A DNA stretch of 64,000 nucleotides from assembly GCA_046328575.1 (NCBI GenBank), contig JAXLWI010000016.1:8459-72458 (forward strand), in the 5' to 3' direction. This DNA comes from JAGOBP01 sp046328575 (GTDB taxonomy: Bacteria; Chloroflexota; Anaerolineae; Fen-1058). Shown here in pieces: positions 37,758 to 46,483 of this stretch (the stretch's first letter is position 1; each line of letters begins with the position of its first letter). A model generated the notes under the pieces. It made no database searches. It had not been told where the DNA came from and worked only from the letters and a program-made list of their open reading frames with translations. The position numbers were made by a program, and so were the translations under genes.

Positions 37758-39230
37758 TCAATCGGTGAGTAACGGTTTGCCGCGGCCTTGTCGCGCAGAC
37801 TCGTACAGTCGAGCATTCGCAATCGCCACCGCGATTTGATCGGCCAGCGTTTCGAGCACGCGGATATCATCGTCGTCAAAAGAATTGTAGCGCGGACTTT
37901 GAATGTCGAACACGCCAATCGTTTGCGCGCCGATCCGCAACGGCACACTCAACTCCGATCGCGTGGGGATCAATTCGGGATAGAAATTGACGTACTGTGG
38001 CTCAAGTTCCACGTTGTTGGCGCACAGCCGTTCGCCATGCGTGGCTACCCAACCCACCATGCCCTGGCCTAAAGTTACATGATGTTCGTGCGGAAATAGA
38101 TCGATGAAGTTTCCGGCGATCGCCTTCATCACTAATTCGCCGCGTTCCGGATCGACGACGAACAGCGCCACGTGGTGATAGCCGAAACTTTCGTGCACCA
38201 GCTGTGCGGCCTGAGCGAGCACTTGATCCAGGCCTAAAATTCCCGCGATTTGACGGCCCACATCGTTGAGCAGCGCCAGTTGCCGCAAGCGGCGGCTCAA
38301 ATCTTCTTCAACGCGTTTCCGATCGGTGATGTCACGCGCGATGCTGAGGACCGCGGGGCCACCGGCATACTCGATGATGCGGCTGTTCAACTCGACCGGG
38401 TATTCAATCCCATCGCGCCGCACAAACACGGTTTCAAAGAAGACCTGCTCATCCTGACGCAGGCGAGCGTTTAGCGTTGGGATCTGGCTGACCAGATTCG
38501 GGGCTACGATATCGGACGGCGTCATCAACAGCAGTTCATCGCGTGCATAGCCCAGGCTGTCGCAGGCCACGCGATTGGCTTCAAGGAAGCGGCCAGTCAA
38601 GTTGTGAATGAAGATCGCGTCACCGGCGCTGTCAAACAACGTCCGATAGTGATACTCGCTCTCTTGCAGTGCTTGCAGAATTTGCGCACTTTCCGAGAGG
38701 TCGCGCAAGATCCAGCGCCAGCCGATGACATGATTGACACTGTCCGTCAACGGGCCGACAGCGAAGTCGGCGGGAAAGGTCGCGCCTTTGTAGATGCGCA
38801 AGAGAATCTGGCCGCGGCGCGTGGCTGGCGGGCGGCTGTCCGGGGTCAGCGCACTTTGCCACTGGTTGATCTGGCTTTCCAGATCGGCGCGCGCTTCTTC
38901 AGCCACAAACATCAACAATGATTTGTCTACCAGAAAACTAGGGCGAACGCTCAACAAAGCCGCAGCTGTGCCATTAGCCTCGCTGATCACGCCCGTTAGA
39001 TCGGTCAGTACGTAGGCATCGGACGCCATCTCAAACACCGCCCGATAGCGCCGTCGCTCATCTTCCAACTTGTGACGGATCGCTGCCAGTTCGGCATTCT
39101 GGCGGCGCAACTCTTCGAGTTCGGCGCGCGCCTCGTCCAGTTCGCGTTTGAGGTTGATCGCGGCAGAAGCAGACTCCGCGCGGATGCGGCGTGGTACGTC
39201 GGTGGCTTGATCGAGGATTCGGTCTGACAT
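37758..39230 (-). CDS. PAS-PAS-GAF sensor protein without output domain
   Basis: About 490 aa from ATG 39230. An N-terminal coiled coil (RELDEARAELEELRRQNAEL) leads into two PAS domains (RYRAVFEMASDAYVLTDLTG and YHYRTLFDSAGDAIFIHNLT, the latter with a PAC end IARDITDRKRVEEDLSRRL) and a GAF domain (HHVALFVVDPERGELVMKAI). The protein stops after the GAF helix (QIAVAIANARLYESARQGRG) with no kinase, GGDEF or phosphatase module. The reading frame is clean, and the 100 bases beyond do not extend it. It may act through a partner in trans. Confidence 0.82.
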   Translation of the reverse strand: MSDRILDQATDVPRRIRAESASAAINLKRELDEARAELEELRRQNAELAAIRHKLEDERRRYRAVFEMASDAYVLTDLTGVISEANGTAAALLSVRPSFLVDKSLLMFVAEEARADLESQINQWQSALTPDSRPPATRRGQILLRIYKGATFPADFAVGPLTDSVNHVIGWRWILRDLSESAQILQALQESEYHYRTLFDSAGDAIFIHNLTGRFLEANRVACDSLGYARDELLLMTPSDIVAPNLVSQIPTLNARLRQDEQVFFETVFVRRDGIEYPVELNSRIIEYAGGPAVLSIARDITDRKRVEEDLSRRLRQLALLNDVGRQIAGILGLDQVLAQAAQLVHESFGYHHVALFVVDPERGELVMKAIAGNFIDLFPHEHHVTLGQGMVGWVATHGERLCANNVELEPQYVNFYPELIPTRSELSVPLRIGAQTIGVFDIQSPRYNSFDDDDIRVLETLADQIAVAIANARLYESARQGRGKPLLTD

Positions 39231-39292
39231 GGTCACTTCTCTAACATTAAGATACTGCAATCATAACACGCTATCAATAATCGATTGTAGTG

Positions 39293-40189
39293 TCACTTAT
39301 CATCTGTTACGCGGGCCCCGGCTCGATCAACGTTCAAAATCCACGTGCGCGATTCGATGTGATTGGCGGCGAAAGCGGCGGTCATGGCGGCGGCGATCTC
39401 GACATGCCGATCGGCCGCAAAAGCGATCAGGCTCGGTCCCGATCCGCTGATCGCCACTGCCGATGCTCCGGCGGATTTCGCCGCGTTGAAGACATCGTCA
39501 TAACCGATGATCAGGTGCTTGCGGAGCGGTTGGTGCAACCGATCGTCCATCGCTCGTCCCAACAGATCGAGATCGCCGCGCGACAAAGCCAGCGTCACCA
39601 GCGCCACGCGCCCCGCGTTAAAGATCGCATCGGCGCGCGGGATCTGCGTCGGCAGAATGCGGCGAGCCGTCTTCGTCGCCACGCGCAGATCGGGATTGAT
39701 GACGACCACCGTCAAGTCCGGCACTTCCACGCGATCGACGATCGGGCCGCTGTCGCTGGACGCAACGATCACCAAGCCGCCGAGCAGGGCGGGCGCAACG
39801 TTATCGGGATGACCTTCGATCTCGATGGCCAAGGATAGCAGTTCGTCGCGCGACAACGGCTGCGGGAGCAGTTGATTGGCGGCCATGAGGCCGCCCACGA
39901 TCGCTGCCGAACTCGATCCAAGGCCGCCCATCAACGGGATGCGGTTGATCGACCGTAGGCACAGTCCTGCGGGTTGATACCCAGCCCGATCGAACACCCG
40001 CTGCGCAGCGCGCAGGATCAAATTGCTCGCATCGCGCGACAACTCGGCTGCGCCTTCACCACTGATGTCGATGTTTAGACCGTGATCGATTTCAGTTAAT
40101 TCGATGTCTTGATACAGCGACAACGCCATGCCCAGGCAATCAAAGCCGGGGCCGAGGTTGGCGGTGGTGGCGGGCACTAAGACTTTCAT
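39293..40189 (-). CDS. thrB: Homoserine kinase
   Basis: GHMP-family kinase phosphorylating homoserine in threonine synthesis. Starts MKVLVPATTANLGPGFDCLG at ATG 40189; a TTG three codons earlier is less likely. The ATP loop is PLMGGLGSSSAAIVGG. Length of 298 aa is normal. threonine synthase lies just upstream on the same strand, making a thrC-thrB operon with the gap filled by an intergenic-repeat remnant. Confidence 0.92.
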   Translation of the reverse strand: MKVLVPATTANLGPGFDCLGMALSLYQDIELTEIDHGLNIDISGEGAAELSRDASNLILRAAQRVFDRAGYQPAGLCLRSINRIPLMGGLGSSSAAIVGGLMAANQLLPQPLSRDELLSLAIEIEGHPDNVAPALLGGLVIVASSDSGPIVDRVEVPDLTVVVINPDLRVATKTARRILPTQIPRADAIFNAGRVALVTLALSRGDLDLLGRAMDDRLHQPLRKHLIIGYDDVFNAAKSAGASAVAISGSGPSLIAFAADRHVEIAAAMTAAFAANHIESRTWILNVDRAGARVTDDK

Positions 40190-40240
40190 AATGGGCAATT
40201 AGCAATCAACAATGACAAAGCCGCTTCGCGACTGGATTGG

Positions 40241-41302
40241 TTATTTGTCATTCAGTACCGCGGCCAACGCGTCCATTTCAGCCGGGATTTCCAGCGGTTT
40301 GGCCATGCGGTCGGTGATGACGGTCGGGTCTTTAAGGCCGTGCCCGGTGACGATGCAGACGATACGCTTGCCTTCGTACGCGTGCTTGTTTTGCAGCACA
40401 GCCTTGCGCAGACCGGCGATGCTGGCGGCCGAGGCCGGTTCGACCCAGACGCCTTCGAGTTGGGCCAATAACCGTTGGGCCTCCAGAATTTCATCGTCGC
40501 TGACGGCAAGAATGCGGCCGCGTGATTCTTCCGCTGCGATCAGCGCTTCTTCACCGCGTGCCGGTCGTCCAATGCGAATCGCCGTGGCGATGGTCTCCGG
40601 GTTGTCGACGGCGTGGCCGAGCACCAGCGGAGCCGCGCCTTCGGCCTGCACGCCGAGGATGCGCGGACGACTGGTCGCTTGGCCGATCTGATGATATTGC
40701 TTGAAGCCTTTCCAGTACGCGGTGATGTTACCGGCATTGCCGACGGGCAGGCACAGCCAATCGGGTGCGGAACCCAACGCGTCGACGATTTCAAATGACG
40801 CGGTTTTCTGGCCTTCAATGCGATACGGATTGATCGAATTGACGAGCATGATCTTGCCCGTGGCCGAAATCTCGCGCACTAAGCGCAGCCCGTCGTCGAA
40901 CGAGCCTTGAATCTGGATTACTTGCGCGCCATAGGCAATGGCGCCGGCGAGTTTGCCGACGGCGACCTTGCCCTGCGGGATCAACACGACGCATTTGAGT
41001 CCGGCGCGCGCGGCGTATGCCGCCGCCGAAGCTGCAGTGTTGCCCGTGCTCGCGCAGATCACCGATCGAGCGCCGTCAGCCACCGCTTGAGTGATCGCCG
41101 CCGTCATGCCGCGATCTTTGAACGAACCAGTCGGATTAAGACCTTCGAACTTGGCGCGCAAATCAACGTTAACCAACGCGAGTTCCCGCGCCAGACGCGG
41201 CAGCGGGATCAGCGGCGTGTCGCCTTCCAATAAGGTGACGGGTTCGATGTTTGCCACGTCTAGTAACGGGCGATAAGCGGCGATGACGCCGGGCCAGGCC
41301 AT
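40241..41302 (-). CDS. thrC: Threonine synthase
   Basis: PLP enzyme converting O-phosphohomoserine to threonine. The ATG at 41302 follows GGAGGAG and is preferred over the ATG six codons earlier. PLP-lysine motif PTGSFKDRG; ASTGNTAASAAAYAARAG for phosphate/PLP contact; PVGNAGNITAYWKGF. About 353 aa, typical of the short form found with thrB. First gene of the unit with thrB; promoter TGTTATAAT at 41349-41341. Confidence 0.93.
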   Translation of the reverse strand: MAWPGVIAAYRPLLDVANIEPVTLLEGDTPLIPLPRLARELALVNVDLRAKFEGLNPTGSFKDRGMTAAITQAVADGARSVICASTGNTAASAAAYAARAGLKCVVLIPQGKVAVGKLAGAIAYGAQVIQIQGSFDDGLRLVREISATGKIMLVNSINPYRIEGQKTASFEIVDALGSAPDWLCLPVGNAGNITAYWKGFKQYHQIGQATSRPRILGVQAEGAAPLVLGHAVDNPETIATAIRIGRPARGEEALIAAEESRGRILAVSDDEILEAQRLLAQLEGVWVEPASAASIAGLRKAVLQNKHAYEGKRIVCIVTGHGLKDPTVITDRMAKPLEIPAEMDALAAVLNDK

Positions 41303-41340
41303 AACTCCTCCAATGTGCAAGGACGATAAACAACGGGGCG

Positions 41341-41349
41341 ATTATAACA
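41341..41349 (-). promoter_or_regulatory. Extended -10 promoter of thrCB
   Basis: The minus strand reads TGTTATAAT about 39 bases before the thrC start. Confidence 0.55.
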
Positions 41350-41371
41350 CGTGACGTGCGGCGAACGCCGA

Positions 41372-41413
41372 ACAAAAAATACTGCGCAAGACGGCGAACA
41401 CGCTTTGCGCAGT
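41372..41413 (-). terminator. Rho-independent terminator
   Basis: On the minus strand the stem ACTGCGCAA / TTGCGCAGT is followed by ATTTTTTG. It terminates the secreted-protein gene before thrC. Confidence 0.8.
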
Positions 41414-41447
41414 TGGGAACGCAGCTGGAATCTGCAGCAACCTTGAG

Positions 41448-42077
41448 TTAAGGCGCGGTGTTTTGCAGCGTCGGCAGGAACACGGTAGCCGGATCGGTGC
41501 TGAAGCGCAGCGGCAAGGTCTGCGAGACGGTCAGCGGATCGTAGATGCCGGTTGGATCCCAGGCTACGTAACCTTCGGCTTTGACGCCGCTCGGCACCGT
41601 CATCTTGGCGTAAGCGCTGAACGTCGTGAAATTGATCAGCACGTAGTTGGCCCACGATGCCGAGACAGTACTGACGGTGTCCGCGCAAATGCGAACCAAC
41701 CCCAGCGGTGGCACTGCGACACTCGTGCTGATCGTCAACGAGCCGTTGATGTAGTACGTTTGCAATGGCACCGTAGCGGTGGTGGCGTTGGTGTTATATA
41801 GAAACAACACGGTCGTGCTGGTGTTTTCATCTTGCGGCGTAAAGTACACCGTGGTTCCCGTGGCGGTCGCGGCATTGACTAAGTCACTGGCGCTGGGGCG
41901 ATAGGCTGTGGGGATGGTGACTGCGGGGCGCTGCGTGGGGTTGCTGTCACTGTCGGCGGCTGTGACCTGGCTGGTCGGTGAACGCTCGGCTCTGTTCTGG
42001 GCAAGGGCGGATGAAGCCAGTGTTAACATCGCAACCACAATTATCACGATACTCAACAAAGCGAGGTGCGCTTTCAT
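41448..42077 (-). CDS. Secreted hypothetical protein
   Basis: 209 aa. A clear signal peptide (LALLSIVIIVVAMLTLASSALAQ cut near AQN, residues about 5-27) is followed by a Thr/Ser-rich region and beta-strand-rich sequence (TTVYFTPQDENTSTTVLFLY, then VPLQTYYINGSLTISTSVAV). Nothing is recognised at family level. It may be a surface beta-sandwich protein. GGAGG precedes the ATG, and a TGTTATAAT box lies at 42168-42160. Single gene with a strong terminator. Confidence 0.65.
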   Translation of the reverse strand: MKAHLALLSIVIIVVAMLTLASSALAQNRAERSPTSQVTAADSDSNPTQRPAVTIPTAYRPSASDLVNAATATGTTVYFTPQDENTSTTVLFLYNTNATTATVPLQTYYINGSLTISTSVAVPPLGLVRICADTVSTVSASWANYVLINFTTFSAYAKMTVPSGVKAEGYVAWDPTGIYDPLTVSQTLPLRFSTDPATVFLPTLQNTAP

Positions 42078-42159
42078 TTTGCCTCCCTGGCAGATATGAG
42101 ATTGTTCGATCAGCGCTACGTCGATCGAGAACCGATCGAACGCGCGCTCCCCCGCGAAA

Positions 42160-42168
42160 ATTATAACA
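42160..42168 (-). promoter_or_regulatory. Extended -10 promoter of secreted-protein gene
   Basis: The minus strand reads TGTTATAAT, about 83 bases upstream of the start. Confidence 0.5.
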
Positions 42169-42234
42169 TCACATTACTCGATAGAACTCACGTGCCCAGC
42201 GGTTGATCGATTGGACGTGGCTTGTGACTCAGCA

Positions 42235-42243
42235 TGTTATAAT
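42235..42243 (+). promoter_or_regulatory. Extended -10 promoter
   Basis: TGTTATAAT lies 25 bases before the start of the small acidic protein, and GGAGG sits in between. Confidence 0.55.
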
Positions 42244-42268
42244 GCCGTATCTCTTGCTGGAGGCCATC

Positions 42269-42634
42269 ATGCAACTGCCTGATCCGCTGCCTACCAACCC
42301 CGATGAATTAGAGCAACTCTTTCAGACGTATAGCCAAGAGCCGGATGCGGATGAGGCGGAACTGCAGCGGCTAATGGATGCGCGGCTGGCTGCCTGGGGC
42401 ATCGATCCGCACAATATGACGGCCGAGCAGATCTTCGGCGCGATGAGCGAATCGATGAACAGTATGCTGATGAATCTCTATGCCGCGCAAGGGGAAGCGC
42501 CCGACGACGAGATGGCCGAACAGATGAAGGAACTTATCGGCATGGCCGAACACCTGCGAGAGCAGATCAACGAGGCTATGCACGATGCGATGAACGACAC
42601 TCAACCGGCAAGTAACAATGACAACAATGAGTAA
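42269..42634 (+). CDS. Small acidic methionine-rich hypothetical protein
   Basis: 121 aa from ATG 42269, chosen because GGAGG and a promoter sit directly before it; longer in-frame starts would lie upstream of the promoter. Rich in Glu, Asp and Met (ELEQLFQTYSQEPDADEAEL; EQMKELIGMAEHLREQINEA), and helical throughout. No known family recognised. The last seven residues (SNNDNNE) and the stop are encoded by an AACAATGACAACAATGAG intergenic-repeat stretch. Confidence 0.6.
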   Translation: MQLPDPLPTNPDELEQLFQTYSQEPDADEAELQRLMDARLAAWGIDPHNMTAEQIFGAMSESMNSMLMNLYAAQGEAPDDEMAEQMKELIGMAEHLREQINEAMHDAMNDTQPASNNDNNE

Positions 42635-42656
42635 CGAGTAGGCCGGCCCCAGCCTT

Positions 42657-43292
42657 TTACTTGCTACTCATTAAGATAGCCCGGACAGGCGCGCCGTCGC
42701 CGTCCTTTAGTTTCAGCGGTAAACAGATGAGATGATATTCGCCGGGTTCAATGCCCGTCAGATTGAGATTCTCGACGGCGATGACCCCGGCCTGTAGCAG
42801 CACTTGATGCGTCGGAATGGTGGCGTGATAAGGCGCGACCGACATGTAATCCACGCCCACCAAACGTACCCCGCGCTTCACCAACCACTCCGCCCCCGAT
42901 TGATCGATCGCTACGTAGTCGGTGTGAAAAGCGTAATCGCGTTGCGCCCACCACGCGGAGTTGCGCGTGCGAAAGAGCAACCGCGTTGCCCCGGCCGGAA
43001 TCGGTAGTTGATCCAGCAAGGCTGCATCGATCATGTCCGCCTTACCCACATCAATGACGTGGCACGCCCCGATTAGCACTTCGAGATCTAGTTGATCGAC
43101 GGTGTTGCCGCCCGGAATGAAATGCAGCGGCGCATCGAGATGCGTGCCGATGTGCGAACCAGCTTCCAGGCGCGAGAGGGTGACCACTTCGCCCGTGTTC
43201 ACGTCGGAGACACGATAGAAGTTAATGGCCGGATCGCCTGGCCAGACGGGCAGTTCGTTGGAGAGGGGCAGGGTAATGTCGAAGACGGGCAT
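42657..43292 (-). CDS. Cyclase family protein (kynurenine formamidase-like)
   Basis: 211 aa metal-dependent amidohydrolase-like fold. The signature HIGTHLDAPLHF (HxGTHxDxPxH) is at about residues 47-58, and a GVDYMSV segment follows. The family includes KynB-type arylformamidases and other ring-opening or cyclising enzymes; no tryptophan-degradation neighbours are present, so the substrate is open. The sigma/anti-sigma pair lies directly upstream with no gap. Confidence 0.82.
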   Translation of the reverse strand: MPVFDITLPLSNELPVWPGDPAINFYRVSDVNTGEVVTLSRLEAGSHIGTHLDAPLHFIPGGNTVDQLDLEVLIGACHVIDVGKADMIDAALLDQLPIPAGATRLLFRTRNSAWWAQRDYAFHTDYVAIDQSGAEWLVKRGVRLVGVDYMSVAPYHATIPTHQVLLQAGVIAVENLNLTGIEPGEYHLICLPLKLKDGDGAPVRAILMSSK

Positions 43293-43538
43293 TTAGCGGT
43301 CTGCCTTCCATTGTCGGAACACGTTTAACAAATCGGCTTTCGCTTGCGGCTCGATCGATTCTTCCGACAGGTGCCCCGTCAGGTTGATCGTCGTTCGCAT
43401 CTGTTCGACATACTGTGTGCAGCCTTCACACAAGCGCAGATGATCTTCAAAGCGCATGCGAGCCGGGGGCGGCAGTGCGCCTTCCAGATATTCGGTGACA
43501 AGTTCGACTAATTCCTGGCAGGTCAGTGGTTCACTCAT
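43293..43538 (-). CDS. Anti-sigma factor (zinc-finger type)
   Basis: 81 aa. The zinc-binding anti-sigma motif is HLRLCEGC (HxxxCxxC) with an upstream Cys in TCQELVELVTEYLEGAL. No membrane segment follows, so it is a soluble ZAS-type anti-sigma factor. It overlaps the sigma gene by four bases (ATGA), showing translational coupling. Confidence 0.8.
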   Translation of the reverse strand: MSEPLTCQELVELVTEYLEGALPPPARMRFEDHLRLCEGCTQYVEQMRTTINLTGHLSEESIEPQAKADLLNVFRQWKADR

Positions 43539-44209
43539 AGTGATGGTGACAGATAACTTTCCAGCGCGGATCGCACCTTTGACCGGGCGCGATGCAACAG
43601 CACGCGTTGATTAGTCTCGGAAATGTCCAACGCGTTACGCACTTCGTCCGAACTCCAGCCTTCCACATCACGCAACGTAATGACTTCGCGCTGCGCAGGC
43701 GGCAGGGTGTCGATGGCCGATCGGATGTGGGCCAGTACCTCGCGTGACATCAAACGCTCTTCCGGTTGATCGTTCCACGGCTGCGGTTCGCTTAGCCAAT
43801 GCCCCGGCCACTCGTCAGTTTCGGGCGCAAATCGATCGGCGTCCACCGCCGGTTCAAAGGGCTCGGCATCAGCGTCGAATACAGCCGCAAACGGTACACT
43901 CCGCGCTTCGCGCACACCGCGCGTTTTGGCCGTGTTGGTCAGGATGCGAAACAGCCACGTTTTGAATGAAGAGCGGCCTTCAAACCGATCGATGCCTTTC
44001 AAGACGCCCAACCACGTCTCCTGCGCGACTTCTTCAGCCGCGGCACGATCGGGGACGTAAAGCTGCGCCAATCGGATCAACGACGGCTGATAGCGCTCGA
44101 CGAGCGCTGTGAAGGCGGCCTCATCACGACGACGCAGGGCCTCGACAAGGTCAAAGTCGGTAGAAGAATCGACTGCGGACGTAAGAGCCATAGGATCTGG
44201 GGAGAGCAT
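43535..44209 (-). CDS. RNA polymerase ECF sigma factor
   Basis: About 224 aa. Region 2 is AAFTALVERYQPSLIRLAQ with the RFEGRSSFKTWLFRILTNTA core-binding/-10 part. Region 4 is LPPAQREVITLRDVEGWSSD followed by a helix-turn-helix. The linker between them is unusually long and acidic (about 45 residues with DADAEPFEPAVDADRF). The start is ATG 44209 or 44191. It forms a pair with the anti-sigma gene. The regulated promoters are unknown. Confidence 0.87.
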   Translation of the reverse strand: MLSPDPMALTSAVDSSTDFDLVEALRRRDEAAFTALVERYQPSLIRLAQLYVPDRAAAEEVAQETWLGVLKGIDRFEGRSSFKTWLFRILTNTAKTRGVREARSVPFAAVFDADAEPFEPAVDADRFAPETDEWPGHWLSEPQPWNDQPEERLMSREVLAHIRSAIDTLPPAQREVITLRDVEGWSSDEVRNALDISETNQRVLLHRARSKVRSALESYLSPSL

Positions 44210-44393
44210 ACAATATCGGCGCAGGCTTGTCAACAGAGCGGTAACAAATCTGGCGCTGAAACTCGTTCGTATTACTCAACACCACCGTGCTTCCAGGGTC
44301 AAATTTCATTCTGGATCGATTCTCACTGTAACGCCCTGGCGGCTCGATCAGACTATCTACGTGAGTGTCTAACCTTCAATTTCAGAGGAAGCT

Positions 44394-45578
44394 ATGTCTC
44401 ATACCAATCTTACCGTGTACGGCGCGACCTGGTGCAGCGATTGCAAGCGTGCTAAAAAGTTTTTGGGAGAACAGCGGGTTCACTACGAGTGGGTGGATGT
44501 GGAACAGGATGCCGATGGTTTGGCGCTGGTCGAGCGGCTGAATAACGGCAAGCGCATCATCCCCACGATTGTCTTTCACGACGACGACAGTTTTCTCACC
44601 GAACCCAGCAACGCCGAACTGGCGCGGAAACTCGGCTTGCAGACCCAGGCCCGCATGGGCTACTACGACCTGATCTGCATCGGCGGCGGGCCGGCCAGTT
44701 TGACGGCCGCTTTGTACGCGGCGCGCGAAGGCCTGGATGTGCTGGTGATCGAGAAGAGCGGCCTCGGCGGACAGGCGGGTGTTACCGAGCGGCTCGATAA
44801 TTTCCCTGGTTTTCCCGACGGAATCGGTGGCGGCGACTTTGCCGATCGTTTGACCACGCAGGCCCGGCGCTTTGGTGTCGAACTGCTGCAGGCGCAGGAA
44901 GTGACCAGCTTGCGCGAGGAAGAAGAGTCGAAGTACGTGACAACGGGCGACGGTCACGTCTACGGTGCGCGCGCCGTGTTGATTGCGACCGGCTCGACGT
45001 ATCGCCGCTTGGGCGTACCCGGCGAAGATGATCTCATCGGCGCGGGCGTGCATTTCTGCGCAACGTGTGATGGGCCGTTTTACAAAGGTCAGCCTGTGGC
45101 CGTCATCGGCGGCGGCAACAGCGCGGGTGAAGAAAGCTTGTTTCTAACGCGCTTCGCTTCTAAAGTAACACTGCTGGTGCGCGGCGCGGAGATGACGGCC
45201 AGCAAGATCGTCGTCGATAAGGTGACGAACAACGATCGGATTGCGGTGCGTTATAACACTGAAGTGACGAAACTATTAGGCGAGGCGCACTTGACGGGCT
45301 TGACGGTGCGCGATCGAGTATCGGGTGCGACCGAGGACATTCATCCGCAGGGCGCGTTTGTCTTCATCGGCTTGTCGCCAAACACCGGCTGGCTGCCGCC
45401 CGAAATTCAACGTGACGCGACGGGCTTTATCGTCACCAAACCGAACCTGGAGACATCCATCTCCGGCGTGTTTGCGGCGGGTGACTGCCGCCTGGGCAGC
45501 ACCAAACAAGCTGCCAGCGCGGCGGGCGAGGGGGCCACGGCCGCGCTGATGATTCGTGAATACTTAAAGACTATCTGA
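44394..45578 (+). CDS. Glutaredoxin/mycoredoxin-thioredoxin reductase fusion
   Basis: 394 aa. Residues 1 to about 80 are a glutaredoxin-like domain with GATWCSDCKRAKKFL (C14/C17) and IPTIVF, close to the mycoredoxin pattern. From about residue 90 a complete thioredoxin-reductase flavoprotein follows: FAD motif CIGGGPASLTAALYA, redox pair CATC (C222/C225), NADPH motif IGGGNSAGEES and the terminal FAD segment FAAGDCRLGSTKQAA. The fusion suggests electrons pass from NADPH through the reductase directly to the glutaredoxin-like domain. The stop abuts a GTGATGAGTGA inverted repeat that may terminate. Confidence 0.9.
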   Translation: MSHTNLTVYGATWCSDCKRAKKFLGEQRVHYEWVDVEQDADGLALVERLNNGKRIIPTIVFHDDDSFLTEPSNAELARKLGLQTQARMGYYDLICIGGGPASLTAALYAAREGLDVLVIEKSGLGGQAGVTERLDNFPGFPDGIGGGDFADRLTTQARRFGVELLQAQEVTSLREEEESKYVTTGDGHVYGARAVLIATGSTYRRLGVPGEDDLIGAGVHFCATCDGPFYKGQPVAVIGGGNSAGEESLFLTRFASKVTLLVRGAEMTASKIVVDKVTNNDRIAVRYNTEVTKLLGEAHLTGLTVRDRVSGATEDIHPQGAFVFIGLSPNTGWLPPEIQRDATGFIVTKPNLETSISGVFAAGDCRLGSTKQAASAAGEGATAALMIREYLKTI

Positions 45579-45579
45579 C

Positions 45580-45635
45580 GAGTGATGAGTGACGAGCGAA
45601 CAGCCGCTTTAACTCTTCACTCATCACTTTTTACT
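45580..45635. terminator. Bidirectional hairpin between convergent genes
   Basis: Perfect 11-bp arms AGTGATGAGTG (45581-45591) and CACTCATCACT (45618-45628) are followed by TTTTTA on the plus strand. It lies between the thioredoxin-reductase fusion and the convergent acyl-CoA-binding protein gene. Confidence 0.7.
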
Positions 45636-45894
45636 TCTTCGCTTTCAGCGATTCCACCAGCGCCACATACTCTTGCATGGCGGCGTCTTTCGTTTTGCTC
45701 TTCAACTTTGCCCACGCATCGTATTTCAACTTGCCTTCCATGTCGAAGCCCGTCGGCCGGTTGCCAGTGACGTCGCCGGACGTGGCTTGCTTGTACAGCG
45801 CGTACAGTTTGAGCAGCGTGTTATTGTCGGGTTTCTTGGGTAATTGCTTGGCGGCGGCGGCGGCTTGCTCGAAAGTTGCTTTCAAATCGGCCAT
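45631..45894 (-). CDS. Acyl-CoA-binding protein (ACBP)
   Basis: 87 aa, exactly the eukaryotic-type ACBP length. It shows LYALYKQATSGDV, GKLKYDAWAKLKSKTKDAAM and EYVALVESLK, including the conserved KYDAW and YxxLV motifs that hold the acyl-CoA. It binds medium- and long-chain acyl-CoA esters in the cytoplasm. ACBPs are uncommon in bacteria. It is divergent from an SCP2 gene 160 bases away, in line with a lipid-handling neighbourhood. Confidence 0.9.
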   Translation of the reverse strand: MADLKATFEQAAAAAKQLPKKPDNNTLLKLYALYKQATSGDVTGNRPTGFDMEGKLKYDAWAKLKSKTKDAAMQEYVALVESLKAKK

Positions 45895-46056
45895 GCGAAC
45901 TCCTCCGTAGCAAATGGGGTTGCCTCGATTTTAGTAGCGAACGCCGCCGCGGTCAATCGACTTGATTCAACGGGCAGGCCGATATACAATGCATCTGTCT
46001 GTGCGACCCCGTGTGCTCAACATCCGATCAGCTAACCGCACCTTTAGGAGAACACC

Positions 46057-46467
46057 ATGCCGATCAAATTTGCGACCGACGAGTGGATCAAAGCCCTGAT
46101 GGGCGAACTCAACAAAAGTGAGAACTATCGCGATGCCGCCAAGAGTTGGGAAGGTGACTTCTATTTCGTTATCACCGACATCCCCGGCGGCGGCGGGCCG
46201 GTGCATCTCTACACTGATCTATGGCATGGCGAATGCCGCGACGCTTACCTCGTCGCTGATCCTGCCGCGAAGAAACCGGAGTTCGTGTTGGAAGCCGGTT
46301 TCCCGGCGTGGCGGAAAGTGCTGGATAAGCAGCTCGATCCCATCAAGGGCATGATTACGCAGCAGTTGAAGTTGAAGGGCAACATGCTCAAGGTGATGAA
46401 GGCGCCTAAAGCGGCCACCGAACTTGTCCACTGCGCCACGCTGATCGACACGGCCTGGCCGGAATAA
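46057..46467 (+). CDS. SCP2-type lipid-binding protein
   Basis: 136 aa. The sequence fits the sterol-carrier-protein-2 fold: an N-terminal helix (DEWIKALMGELNKSENYRDA), central strands (GDFYFVITDIPG) and a C-terminal amphipathic stretch (LKLKGNMLKVMKAPKAATEL). It probably binds acyl chains or acyl-CoA. AGGAG precedes ATG 46057. Followed after 16 bases by an iron alcohol dehydrogenase, probably in one operon. One of three SCP2-like genes in the window. Confidence 0.75.
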   Translation: MPIKFATDEWIKALMGELNKSENYRDAAKSWEGDFYFVITDIPGGGGPVHLYTDLWHGECRDAYLVADPAAKKPEFVLEAGFPAWRKVLDKQLDPIKGMITQQLKLKGNMLKVMKAPKAATELVHCATLIDTAWPE

Positions 46468-46483
46468 ATTCCGCGCCAGCCCC

